Below, piece by piece: positions 1 to 12,754 of a stretch of 64,000 nucleotides of DNA; position 1 is the stretch's first letter, and each line of letters starts with the position of its first letter. The translations under genes were made by a program, and so were the position numbers. Location: positions 39,614,605 to 39,678,604 of the forward strand of contig NC_045130.1 in NCBI RefSeq assembly GCF_007655135.1. Reading direction: 5' to 3'. The notes under the pieces were generated by a model. That model did no database searches, was not told the origin of the DNA, and saw only the letters and a list, made by a program, of their open reading frames with translations. This DNA comes from Punica granatum. Lineage: Eukaryota > Streptophyta > Magnoliopsida > Myrtales > Lythraceae.

Positions 1-25
1 AGGTAGGAAACTTGATAGTATAATT

Positions 26-214
26 TTGCGTCTCTTTCGGAGATATTATGTATATACTGTGTGGCACGAGAGAAACATGAGAATTTTTAGGAAATTTGTT
101 TCTACAGTCTCTCTGTTAGTGGGAAAGATATTAAATCATGTCAAGGAGAAAGTTGTTTCACTGCCAAATGTTCAATTTAAGTTACCGCGCTCAGTGTTTG
201 CAGATAGGATATGA
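26..214 (+). mobile_element. Degraded 3' end of a LINE (non-LTR retrotransposon)
   Basis: An open frame of 62 codons enters from the window edge. It contains a YxVYTVWHERNMRIF stretch followed by a basic LVGKILNHVKEKVVSL helix. This resembles the C-terminal end of plant LINE ORF2 proteins, where a (V/I)Y.IWRERN.R.F motif follows the reverse transcriptase and zinc-binding segment. The upstream parts lie outside the window. The bases just after the stop (about 215-330) contain the phrase GGCCTGCGT twice and may be the LINE 3' tail. The identification rests on one motif and no poly-A tail or target duplication was found. Confidence 0.42.
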
Positions 215-1059
215 TTAAGTTCTACTCTATAAATGGTTTTGTGGCCTGCGTACCAACATTTTGTATACTGATGTATAGGGTCCAAGATAGGGCCTGCGTG
301 CCTTGAAAATTTTGCTGTTTCGTTGCAGTTTTGATTCTAGATGAGTGTTTGCAAATCTTTGGTTATATGAGTATAATACTGACACTTATTCAAAAAATAT
401 GTTATATGGTAGAGAAAAGCCTTTTTGCTGGGATATATGAACAAATTAAATGTACACATTACCAACATATACATATATATATATATATATACATTGGAAA
501 CATTTGTCTATGTATATATATTACATTTGCAAAAGGATATTAATTTTCTAATCACCATGACATGCGAATGAAGTAAGTATACAACATTAATTAGATCTTA
601 TTGTAGACATAGGAAGTAATCAATGAAGGCAACACTATCTGCCCCCTAATTAACCACAATTAATTGTATCAATCATGGGTGTAATAATAGAACTGAACGA
701 CCAGCTTCTGCTTAATTAGGCGTAATTTTAACCCAAAGGTTTATACTCTACAGCAACGAGCTAGCTGGGCCGCCATCATGTCGTTCAACAATTGCATTAG
801 TAGGATGATCCAACGTGTTCTTATTCCTCTTTTCTTTTTCTCTTTTTCTCTTTTTCGATTGAATGAATATCTTTCCAATAATTTCCAGAAACCAAAGAAG
901 CATTATTCCCTCGGGTTAACTGACTACATCATGGTCGTCGTCATCATTTTATTGCAGTTAAGGCATTTAAAGGATATATACATGCGAGGGGAGATTGGAA
1001 ATGGTGGGGACGAGGAAATTGAGTTCGGGCTAATAATGGGCCCACCCTGCCCTGCCTAT

Positions 1060-1061
<2 letters not shown>

Positions 1062-1099
<38 letters not shown>
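1062..1099. repeat. (GA)n microsatellite
   Basis: A run of GA dinucleotides, interrupted once by GC near its end. It lies about 1.1 kb upstream of the putative TATA box of the NAC gene. It makes long false frames on both strands (ERERER and SLSLSL). Confidence 0.9.
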
Positions 1100-2043
1100 G
1101 AGTCTTTCTTCTTTGGCTGCAGGTGGGGATGTTCAATAGTGTCATTGCAATTGTCCTCACATTCATTACTGTTGGAACTAACGAAAACTTTTTGAGGGCT
1201 TCCACCACATACACCCCTTTGAATTGGATTGGAGAACCAGTGATCCCTCAAACATATGTATTTATATATCTATTTATAGAATATGATTCATAAAAATATG
1301 TGTGCTCGCTTGTGTACGTGTACATATTATATATATATATATATATATATATACATGATTAAAAGGCTTAAAATTTTGACATAAAGTATATCGCATAGGC
1401 GTTAACTGGAAAATTTACCATACATGCATATATTCACACGGTTTCATACGCTGTATACTTGTGGTCGGGTATATATGTGAAAATTATTTGATGTGTAATT
1501 TATAGAATTACACTATATATATGTGTGTAAAGTAAAGTCAATGCAAATGGATTTTCAACCCAAATAATATTTCACATCATTTCTTATTTTTCGATATAAT
1601 TATGAAAACAATAGCCAAAATCAATATATATATATATATATATATATAAACACACAATGTTTCGACACTTGCCGATTCAGCTTTCTAGCCATGTGTACAA
1701 CAATAGACATGAGATATTGTAACTATGTACTACATGTATAATTTTTCTAGCTATAGCTCACGATAGATCAAATATTTGTTGTAATATTAGCCGTGTTCCG
1801 AAATATGTACAAGGTCCGTCACGATGTTAATGTTTAGGGATTAATAAAAGTCTCTATCAGTAGTTGCTGGTGAAGGTGGCACGAGAATATTAATCCACGC
1901 CAAACATATAGTTCTCTCAGTCTCTCTCTAATTACTATTGGCTGAAGCCCTATAAATTTTGCCACAACCTTTTTTTTTTTTTTGGTGCAAAAATCTTGCC
2001 CACCAATTTAGCTGAATCCGACAGTGAGAGACATTGAGAGGTC

Positions 2044-2071
<28 letters not shown>
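2044..2071. repeat. (AT)n microsatellite
   Basis: About 14 uninterrupted AT units, one of many in the window. It lies roughly 120 bp upstream of the putative TATA box of the NAC gene. Confidence 0.9.
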
Positions 2072-2074
<3 letters not shown>

Positions 2075-2187
2075 ACAGTAATGAAACAAGCCAAAGAAAA
2101 TCAAATGAATAGATCGAACAGTAATGATGATGATGATTGTACATCATTAGGGTTCGTGTTGTTCTTTTGCTTCCATCTTTCCCTTCC

Positions 2188-2194
2188 TATATAA
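2188..2194 (+). promoter_or_regulatory. Putative TATA box of the NAC gene
   Basis: The sequence TATATAA sits in a CT-rich stretch, and a CT-rich leader-like region follows. Transcription would start near 2220. This fits a first, untranslated exon ending at 2557. The call is by consensus and position only. Confidence 0.45.
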
Positions 2195-2557
2195 CCCCAC
2201 TTGTTCTCCATTCTTCCACCCTTTCAACCTTTTCTGGCAGCCCCCCGGGCATCCTTTTCCCATTTCCTTCATTCTTCTAATTTCCTCGGGATCTGAGCCG
2301 ACAATTCGACACACAGAGACTGTTTAGCTTATTTTAGGGCTCAATTCCCGAGGATATATATTGCAAGAACAGTACTATGTTTCTGATTATCTTGATCTTT
2401 CCTTGTCCGGCAACTCTCTGATCTATTTTTCTTTGTCTCTGTTTGTCCAAATTGGTTTACTTTGGGGGAGTGAAAAAAGTTGACAAAGTTGGTCCTGTGA
2501 TTCTATTGTTCCTTGTTCTTTGGAGGACGATTCGGCTCCAACAACCAAAAGCTCTAG

Positions 2558-3923
2558 GTATGTGCATATATACTCTTCCATCTCTTCATGTGTTCCGTTT
2601 TCAATCTCGTTCATTTTTTCTTGGATAGTTCATTAGATTTTGTTTTTTTGAATTTGTCATTTTCTAGTTCTTGGAAAGTACCTTTTTTTTTCTTTTCCTT
2701 TTTGTAATAATAAGTATGTTTTGAAACTTTGTGATTGCGTTTTTATATTGCTCTTGATCCTCCTTGTTGAATTTCTGATCAAATGGCATATAAGGTTATA
2801 CATGGAGGATCGACTGATATCAAGCTTTTGGATACATAAATATTAAACCTAATATTTGTCTATAAAGCACAACAATCCGAGTAGATTTACACACCTATTA
2901 TTCTCTTTAACATCCTTGTAAATTTTCATTAATTCTTGATACATGATTCATATGATCCTAGATATAGAGTCATAACAAGTGCATCTAATTATATCAATAA
3001 TTACCTACCGAAAAAAAAATTATATCAACAATTAATGTGATTTCTAGCTACATCCATTTTTTTCCTATAAAATTTGCATAAATATATGGCAGACAATTTC
3101 TTCTAAAATTTTTTTCCTGATAACTGGTAATATTTGTTTTCCTTATTGTTTTTCAAATATTATAGATCCAAATGATCATTTCAGGTAGTTGTGTGTTTGA
3201 GTTACATGCAATGTAAGATTTATCGAGAGGAAAAGTTTCGTTTGGTGTTCATCAATGATTATCTGTTTTAGTCCATAGGGAAACTTTGCTGATCTACGTA
3301 GGAGAGATGTTATAAGATGTTCTCCATGAAACAGAAATTTTCAATGAAGAAAAATCCTGATCGCAGACAAAATTCCTCGGTAAATCATCACATTGCAATT
3401 AGGGCTTACCGATCAAGGAGATAAGTTTATATATTCATTTATTTTTTACTTTTTTGGGATCTAAGACTGATGTTTGTCTTTTTCTATAATAATATCGGGT
3501 ATATATAGATATTTATGAATCTTATTCTTTGGGATCATTGCATAATTAACCTTCAAGTGATTATATATTTGATCAGTTATGTTTGATTAAGAGCTCACTG
3601 ATATATCATCCCTTATGATATAATCTCACCCCGAGAGAGGAGACATAATGATTTATACTGTTTTAATTAAGCTTTAAGAAAAGAACAGTAATGATCTACT
3701 TCTCCCAAAACATGCTAATTAGGCTTCAGTTTATGTTCCTAGCTTATTTAACTGCCTTTCTTTTTTTTTTTAATGGGGTACCTGGATGAAGTAATTTGTG
3801 AAATCAATACCGATACTTTTAACAAGATTTTATGTGTCTTCGTTCAAATTAACTATACTAGCTAGGGCATGTGATTCTGTGTCCATATATGCTGATTTTA
3901 TTTCTCCTAATAAATGCATACAG
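2558..3923 (+). other. Putative 5' UTR intron of the NAC gene
   Basis: The donor CTAG|GTATGT at 2558 and the acceptor GCATACAG ending at 3923 define an AT- and T-rich interval of 1366 bp that ends 24 bases before the NAC start codon. The T-rich composition and the good donor support an intron in the leader. The acceptor choice is the best nearby AG and is inferred. Confidence 0.5.
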
Positions 3924-3947
3924 GATCCAAGATCGAAGTGGGTGGAT

Positions 3948-5274
3948 ATGAATGCTTTCTCACGTGTCCCCCCGGGTTTTCGTTTCCACCCGACTGATGA
4001 AGAGCTTGTTGATTACTACCTCAGGAAAAAGATTAATTCAAGGAGAATTGACCTAGATGTCATCAAAGACGTCGACCTCTACAAAATTGAGCCATGGGAT
4101 CTTCAAGGTGATGGCATGTTCATTATCCTTTAATAGTGAAATCGATATATCAATGCCATGACAAATCAAACATCTTGCTTGGAATATCGTTTAATATTTT
4201 AATTTTATTTTCTGAAAAATTTTGAACAGAATTATGTCGAATTAGCGTGGAAGAGCAGAATGAATGGTACTTCTTTAGCCACAAAGACAAGAAGTACCCA
4301 ACGGGAACTCGGACCAATAGAGCTACTGCAGCGGGGTTCTGGAAAGCCACAGGACGGGACAAGGCAATATATTCTAAGCATGACTTGATTGGCATGAGGA
4401 AGACCTTAGTGTTTTATAAAGGTCGAGCACCAAATGGACAAAAGTCCGATTGGATTATGCATGAATATCGGCTGGAAACCGATGAGAACGGCACTCCTCA
4501 GGCAAGAAAAACCCTCAACCAAATGTCCTATATATGTATCCTTTCTTTGTTCTTTGAAATATTGTTTGCATATATTCTCGTGTAATGTATCGATCTTGCA
4601 TTTGATCAATTACTTATGGTCCTTTGCTCAAAAGTACATATTTGTTGCGCAAATACCCAAGAGTCATATATTATTTGTTTGGTATTTACATGGCACAGGA
4701 AGAAGGTTGGGTGGTGTGTAGGGTTTTCAAGAAGAGGATCCCGACGGTCCGGAAGATGAGCGAACACGGCTCTCCGTGTTGGTATGATGATCAATCCCCA
4801 TTCATGCCCGACCTTGACTCGCCGAACCAAAGCTCAAACCCTAGCAATTTGGCTAACTACCATCATCTCCCTTATGCATGCAAGAAAGAGCTTGATCTTC
4901 ATCAGTACCAACTTCCCCAAGAACATTTCATGCAGCTCCCTCTCTTAGAGAACCCAAAACTACTCCTTGCACCGTTCGGCCTTGACATGAACCAATCAAC
5001 TGCCCTTCAGTCTTCGTCATCGCTCACCCAAGAACAGAACTTGCACTCGCTCTTTGGCAACAACAACAATAATAATCACGAGCAAGAGGTTGTGGATCAA
5101 GTCACTGATTGGCGAGTTCTGGACAAGTTTGTAGCTTCTCAGCTGAGCCAGGAGGATGCTCCTAATGTCAACACTAACGGGGCAGCTGCTAGACAACTGG
5201 GCAAGCAGGATATGATCACAGATGATGGGTCTCTACAAACCTCTACCAGTTGCCAAATGGATCTGTGGAAATGA
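3948..5274 (+). CDS. NAC transcription factor, VND4/5/6-type (secondary wall NAC)
   Basis: Exons 3948-4107, 4230-4501 and 4699-5274 join in frame to 335 residues. The start is the ATG giving [20 protein letters not shown], the usual beginning of the VND4/VND5/VND6 clade. The NAC DNA-binding domain covers about residues 7-157: subdomain [65 protein letters not shown], and it closes with [13 protein letters not shown]. The C-terminal half is low-complexity, rich in Q, N and S, and ends CQMDLWK, as expected of an activation region. Family members are nuclear master switches for xylem vessel differentiation and secondary wall formation. The second intron starts with GC instead of GT. Assignment to NAC is certain. 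The subclade rests on the N-terminal and C-terminal motifs and could be checked by a tree. Confidence 0.95.
4502..4698 (+). other. GC-AG intron (intron 2 of the NAC gene)
   Basis: Exon 2 must end with the codons for GTPQ and exon 3 must begin with EEGWVV, because the NAC domain is continuous across this join. The bases at the join are CTCAG|GCAAGA and GGCACAG|GAAGAA. No GT lies at a position that keeps both frame and domain. CAG|GCAAG matches the consensus of the minor GC-AG class. The intron is 197 bp long. Confidence 0.85.
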
Positions 5275-7772
5275 CCCCCAAGATACATATTTAACGATTA
5301 AATTACTCTATTGATGCATGGTATATACTGAACATAGGATAATATTGATTCTACTAAGATGATAAGAGGAAGTTGTGCGTATCAGCCAACACCTTGTACA
5401 TTACATAAAATCGAGAACCATATATTGCAACCCTTATTTTAATTGTTTTGTCCAGCTTGCTAGTCATTGTTTATGGTAGTTGTATTGTCTCAAGCAAGAT
5501 TTCTAACTTTAGCAGCACAAATTTACATCCATACAGTCATTGGATCATATGGGTTCCACATTTAAAGTACGGGACACTTTCAATATATTGGGGGTGGGAA
5601 TAATGCATAGCTGGTCCTGCTATATATAACCTGTAGGATCTTAAGTTGAAATGCAATTTGTATTTCTATACAACACGTTTTACAATTTTTCCTTTTGTCA
5701 GTGAAAAGAATTACAGATTTTTTAGGTGTAACGAGAAAGTGTCTGTTATACTTATTGTACTACCGGAAATTAATGAAAAAGTCACATCTTTGCCAACAAA
5801 GTTTATATTGCTTGCTGATCAATCTTCTTTTTCTATTTTCTTTTTCCTTTCTCGGCGAAGTTTATTGTCTATTAATCGCAAAAGCATGTAGAAGACACAG
5901 TTCTACTTGTCTGATCAAATATAATAAGCAGACCGTGTCTATGCAGTGTACATACGATATGAAACTTAAAGTACGGTTTGCCAGTTCACCCAAAAAAAAA
6001 AATGTTAAGTTTGCAATGATTTTAAGGACAGTTACCTCCCTAAGGAATATGAATTGAAGTAATGTATATAGCTACAGATAGTTAATGAATGAAGTTTGGT
6101 ATATGGGGTTAAACAAGGCCGTGGATTCCAAGCAAACTCTTAGGATCATTACATATGTCTAACTTTGCTGGGAAGTTTGCCAAGCTCAAAAACATATATA
6201 TAAAGCATTCACATGATTTCTTGCTCTTTTTTTTTTGGGTGGGCAAATTTCTTGCTCTTTTTAATCTTGGAAGGCACTCAAACCCCAATAACTACTGAAC
6301 CATCCATATATATAAATATATACATATATATAAGATCCTAAAAAATTATTTAATGTGTATCAAAGAGGATTTAATGCAGTAGTACACGCTCTCTTCTAGT
6401 AACCTGGAATTTCAAAATTTGATACTTGGTGGGACTACAGTGTCCCTTTATTAGTTTTAGAGAAATGCCTGGGATCATTCAGGTGTGTCCTCCATGATAT
6501 ATACCTCCAAGTATGAAACCCGGCTTTGTCAGTTAAGATCAAACATACATGCAACGTGTGCTGCTTTCAGTTAATATGATGCAAATGGAAACGTTAAAAT
6601 CTTATATCTTATGATATGATAGAATTATCACGTACTTAGCAGAGTGAATTTAGATAATGGACGAGTTACCCGGAAACTAGTATAGACAAAGACAATTCAT
6701 TAAGGTAAAGATGCATATATACGAACCCTCAGGAACCTTAGAAAGACCAAAAATAAGAGGATCTTCGTATATCATATATGCATGGTAGCTATGTGGGTGT
6801 TATGTCTATGTATATACACATAAATATATACGTGTCAATTTTAGAAGTATAGAGAGAAAAAAGAAATCCAACCATTGAAGAACCTGCAAAAACATTTTGA
6901 TCCAGAGATGAGAACCGGATAGGAGAGCAAACGTGAATAGTTGCGTATGCAAAGAGCTGCCCCCGTTAATCTGTTCCCTCGCGACCCGATTTCCTGCCCC
7001 TTGCGTTATTAACTCTCGAGGAAAACATCGAAGAGGAGATAAGTCAGAAGCTAAGCTAGTGAGTGAGACTACTGATCTCTTCCAGTTTGAGAATGGGAGT
7101 CAATCGCCAGGTCAAATAATCCTTTTTAAAGCAAACAGAAAAGTTCTGCATGCGACATATGAAGTAGTCATGCACTCATTCCGAATGAGTGAATGGTCGG
7201 AGAGAGTGCTATCGGAAAGGAATCCAGTGTCACAGAAAGAGAATTCAATGGCCTCGCCAAGTCAAGTCAACGCTTTTAATACAATCATTTTGACTCTCAT
7301 GATGGATGAAAATTATTTTTTCTTACCAAGCCATATCCTCTGGCCATGGTTTCTTTAGTTTTCTCTTGCAAACTCTCCATCTCTATCTAATATTAATGGC
7401 ATCCTCCAACACACTGATTTGGTAACTCATAGCATTAAAAAAAACGGAGATTTGAGAATCAGAAATATATTCCTTTTTTCTTTTAATGAGATCATGAGGT
7501 GTTATTGACAACTTAACTATTTGTTAAAATTAATATTCTTTAGACGATAATTATCATAATTACAAAGTGCTTATGAGTTTCGAAGTCTTAAATTGCCAGT
7601 ACAGTAAATCCATTAATAGTTCCCTTCAACTCAATTCCCGCATGGTATGAAAGCATACATGTCCTCTCTCCAAATAAATGCTCTCTCCCCAAATAAATAT
7701 AAGACATTATCCATTCAACCTTGGCTGATCTTCCGTGAAAATTGGTCGGCTAGAGCTCCTCCGCCTTTTGCA

Positions 7773-7804
<32 letters not shown>

Positions 7805-9111
7805 TACTAGCTGCACAGAGATGCATATTTTTTTCTCGATGTGCACCATTTAGTATTCCAAAGTCTATGGATGTCGACTAATTGCAGTTTGAGCGTGGTC
7901 AATTCATTAAGATATAAAATTCTTCCATACAATCGTAAATTCTCTCCATTCATAAAACTCAAACCCAATATCTTTATTTAAAGGAAACAGACATTGCACC
8001 ATCTGAACAAAGTCCAGGTTGGTGAAAGTACATGTTTATCCAATGAACTTGTCGGCCCATTCTTGAAAGTTCTTTGCATAGAGAAAAGATTCAAGTATGG
8101 AATGGTAATTCTAATTTATGCTCAATGATGCATATGCATGTGAGGGAGTGCTTTTACAAATAAAAAGATTAATGGATTGTATAGAGAGAGGGGGAGGAGG
8201 GGGGTGGGGGGGACTAATAGGAGACAAGGAGTGTATCCGCCGACTGGTTGATGTTTCCTTGGCGTGTCCCAACTTGTCTCAATTATTATATATGTGAATA
8301 TGATATGCTTATCATTGCTTGTCTCCTTAGCGTGTCCCACAACTTTTGTATCATCTGCTAGTCACCTGTCCTATATATGTTATGCGTCATTAACTGCAGA
8401 TAATTTACTCATTAATTAGTACTTTTGGGATCGACTTTATATGATCCAGAACAACTCAACTTCCTTATTTCAGATCGAGGAAGCATTGAGGCTCCTTCTT
8501 GTCAATGTAAACATTAAGGACCGAAAGTGTTAAGACTTTGGAATCTGTTTGCTTAGTTACTCGGGTTGATTGAGTTTTTGAATATCATGTGGTGTGCGCC
8601 TAAAAACTCGCTGGACCTTTGAGTTCCAGAATAATCTTTTACCTGGGCCAGGCCCAAGCTATTCACAAACTTCAACATACAAAAGCTCATTATCTTTGGG
8701 CTAATATTCATGAGAAGCCCAGTTATACTGGGCTAATACACATGTAAAAGCACAGTTACATTGGGCTGGTAAGTGATATCCATGACTGATAAATAAATGT
8801 ATAGGCCCATCTGGCAAGTCGACCCATCTCTTGCGGGCCCTTCCTTTTTGAGGCTATCGTAAATTTGGGCGTTTTGATTTCGGCCTCAATTGAGCCTACC
8901 ATACATGTGAGATTTTGACATTTTTATTCCAGTCATAGAATCAATTGATCACACAGCAGATGGGACTTATGAACTATTACTTCAATCTTCATGGTCCCTA
9001 CAAAAATTGGAATCATGAGGGCACCGCAGTATGAATTCAGTTGCCTCCAAGAATACAAAATCACTGAAAAATGAACTGAATAAGCCTACCCAAGGCGATA
9101 TATAGATGCAA
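5275..9111. other. Intergenic between the NAC gene and the invertase gene
   Basis: The first few hundred bases should be the NAC 3' UTR. The rest is AT-rich, with simple repeats including an (AT)n run near 7779-7802 and a G-rich run near 8190-8212. An open frame at 6933-7358 (141 codons) has no recognised motif and no supporting exon structure, so it is not called. Both flanking genes end here (tail-to-tail), so it holds no promoter that can be recognised. Confidence 0.6.
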
Positions 9112-12100
9112 TTACATCTCATTGAAGGGGAAAGGATGAATGAACGCAGAGTTCATCTCCCATATCTTGAGTGTTGCGGTCACGTTGAGGTCGGTCGCGT
9201 TGTTGAACAAGAAGAGTTTGGCGTTCCCGTAGATAGCTTCCGTTGGGTATACTCGAGATGTTATGACTCTCCTCCCTCCTTGGGCAAAGCTCTCCACGAT
9301 CGAATGATCGACCTGAATCATCAGATGTTTCCATGTGTCAACGAAGTAATTATATACACTTGTGTACTTACTATATCAAGTTCATGGTTGATATATCGAC
9401 ACTGACCAGAATCCTCATGGTGAACTTTTCTCCATGGAGGACCGGGACAACCGTACCATAAAGCCTCCGGAAGACCTCAGTAGCCTTTGACGACCTGCGC
9501 ATCGGAGGTAGTTCGATCATACATTGCACATATATATACTTCAAGAACCAGATTAGAATGGGCAGTAGGCGAACCTTGATTCATCAGTGCAGAAGAGTGT
9601 CATGAGAGAGCCATTAGCAGTCTTTACGATGCGGAAGTAGATGGGTGTGAGCTCAGATAACGATTCATCAGCAAGTACTGCTAGGCCGAAGGGACCCAAA
9701 GACGTCCTGTTATTTGCAACACTGCATTCTAATTCAGTTGGGGTTTCTCCGAGCATTGCCTCCAGTGAATCGCTTTGAATCTCGAATTCGGCGCTTATGT
9801 CGAGCTGCCAACATTGACAACAGCTGAGAAACAAAATTTGATTTAGTTGCGCTTAACTAAATCGATATCACACGAACCTGTGTAGCCATGCCAATGTCTA
9901 GAGGCACAAGTGACCCTGGCTCCAGTGCAACATCTTCAAACTCGGTGCAGTTGAGTCGCAAGCTCTCAATCTCTTCCACCGGCCACTGGAGGATGTTTGT
10001 TCTGGTCTTGTTGTCGTAGGTCACGACCCTCGGGATGGTCTAGAGGAAACATTGGAGGCCTTGGATTTACTTCATTTTGCATAAGATTTGCCTGTTAAAG
10101 AAAACGAAACTGCGGGATAACTTATATATACCTGAACTGAAGCCCAACCTTTGGCAAGGTCATCGTACTCCGTATCGGTCTCGTTGATCCAACCCCACAG
10201 AATCCGCCTTCCCTTGTTTTGATCATAGAACGTCTTGGAAGCATAGTACCTCCCGTAGTCCACCTGCAGCCCGATGCCAACGTCCATTTCCTGATCATCT
10301 GGGGTCCATGTGACATTCTCCGCATTGTATGTCCCGATTGCGTAGTAATCCAGCTTCAAATTATCCAAGCTAGCCTTCAGCACGTGCTTAATCCCAGGCC
10401 CAGTGACCGAAGTGTCCAAGCCATTTGTCGAGTTGGTGGAGATCGGGTAGAAGTCGACGCACTCCCACATGCCGGTGCCATTGACCGTGTGGAGTGGGTG
10501 GTCCAACAGGTTGTAGGTCTTGAAATCGGTGGTCTCATACACTAGGGCGATACCTATTGTCGTGTTGAGCCTGGAGCCGATCAGGATGTGCCATGTCCCG
10601 TTGGGCCCAGCCCAAGCCGTGGTCGGGTCGCGGAACTCGTCTGTCTCAATGCCGGTTGGAGGGGTAATGACTGGGTTGTCAGAGTACTTGACCCAATCGA
10701 GGAGGAGTGGGTCAGAGAGGTTCGCAGGGTAAGCCAAGTTCTGGACCTGCAATAACATAATTAATTTGATGTGTCACGTTGATTATCCATGTTAAGTACT
10801 CCAAGGCATGCGACTGGGCCGAGCCTAACTTCTCGTATATATGGACCAGTCAAGCCTATATCCTATTTTAAACAATATGGCTAATATCCAGAAAAATGGT
10901 TTAGTGCTAATCAAGTGAAAAATCTTGTAATTCCGAACTAATTAATTACCTGGACTGCATCGTTGGTATCACCAGTGTACAGCATGACGATGGTACCATT
11001 AGGGAGGGTGGTGGCAGACCCGGTCCAGACACCATTAATATCGTACCAGTGGTCAGGGACCATGGCGAGCGGGAGGTACAACCAATGGATCAGGTCCCTC
11101 GATATCGTATGGCCCCACGTGATGTTGCCCCAAACCGCCGAGTCCGGGTTGTATTGGTAGAACAGGTGGTACCACCCCATGTGGAACAGCGGACCTGCAT
11201 CCCATCGGCATGACCATTGCTCAAAACTAACATGAATTGAGTGTGTACATGTCTTTCTGAATTATCTTTCGTTCAAAAAGAAAATATATCCGTAAGAAAA
11301 TTTTTATAAAGTAAAAAATCGTTACTCACTCCTACATGACCAAATAACCGCAGATTTAGTATTCTTTTATAATCAAGTATACATAATTCCCAGTAAAAAA
11401 TAAATAAGTCATATATTCTAACGCTAAAAAATTAAATTAATAGGACTGAGTAAAAATTTAGGTTGTTCTTGTGCGATCTTTTCCGAAATCAAACAATCGG
11501 TTCTCAACCGAAAGCAATCTAACTTGTTGCCCCGGTCGGGCAAGACAGGATCTATTCCCTTTTTTCTTTTTGTGTTCTTTTTCCTCTGGGCATGAGTTCG
11601 GCCAATAGAATTACTTGTCGAAAGAAGAGTTGGGTGACAAATACATATATCATAGATCAAACTATAAGTCCAAGGAAAGTTCTAACCTACAATTCAAATT
11701 GTGGGTATAACTTTTTTCCAAATGGGTTAGGTAGAGCATCTTAGATCGATCACAATCTTCCCAAAATCAAATCAAATCAAATCCACGTACGTAACTTATT
11801 AGAGGCACGTGATATGCTCCCTATATGTTCATACATATAGGTAGGAGAGAGCTCATACTAATTATTTATAAATAAAGAGAGACAACTAAAATAACAAACA
11901 AAAATAATGACTCCATCGCGCAGATCTGAAATTGACATAGCCATATCACAAGTACCGACTGAGCCATATCTTCTTTTTGGTGAGGATTAAATGATCAAAA
12001 AGTGACTATCGTTTTTCTCATATTAATAGCCATTCTCTCGGATGTTACGACTTTATATAACCACATATTAATTACTTTCATAAATTTCAGTTGTGTTCTT

Positions 12101-12717
12101 GGTAATCTGTTAGGCCCATGTGTACGGGGTCCATGGATCCTTCAAGAAGATAAGAAATGCCATAACTACATTCATATGAAAATCGAACCTAAAGTTTTTT
12201 CGGTAGGTCCCACCTATCGCAATGGATAATAATTCCCTATAATTTGTTGAGTTGTTATATATATAGCATGGGAATGGGAAAGGCGGTCCCACCTCCACCA
12301 CTCCAACTTCCAGGATCCGATAGCACAACCACACATTATGTTGGAGGCCTTGTGATTGGTCAATAATTCCTCAACTCTTTTCTCTCTCTCTCTCTCCCTA
12401 TCCCTTTTGATCAAGCTCAGGCCCAGCTGATATTGTATAAGTAATTACTGGTCAAAAAGCCATAGAGAGGTCACCACCCAATTTATTTTAACGTGCCAAA
12501 ATCTGACACCCACGTCGATGTCTACGCGTGTGCATACATGTATGAGTATATATAAGAGTGGCCCCAGTTAATAACTACTCCCTATCAAAGAATAATCCAC
12601 CTAAAGGAATAATGTTATTGTAATAGATCTCAGGAATTCTGTATTAAGTGAATATAAATCCATATTGTATGGCGTTTTAGCATACATTATATTTACAAAT
12701 CTGGAGTAAATAGTCAA

Positions 12718-12754
<37 letters not shown>

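Larger units (their letters stand above)
215..2187. other. Intergenic, upstream region of the NAC gene
   Basis: No gene is supported here. The stretch is AT-rich and holds several (AT)n tracts (about 475-492, 1328-1353, 1625-1649, 2044-2071) and one (GA)n tract. Open frames in it come from these simple repeats and show no family motif. The last several hundred bases are presumably the promoter of the NAC gene at 3948. Confidence 0.6.

Noticed and set aside
778..1293. 171-codon frame with an ERERER stretch
   Set aside because: It is carried by the GA microsatellite and AT-rich DNA; no motif, no introns or homologous words.
6933..7358. 141-codon frame in the NAC-invertase spacer
   Set aside because: No motif recognised and no splice context; could be chance. 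Transcript data would decide.
10219..10732. Plus-strand open frames opposite the invertase
   Set aside because: They lie fully within the catalytic exon of the invertase on the other strand and show no family pattern.
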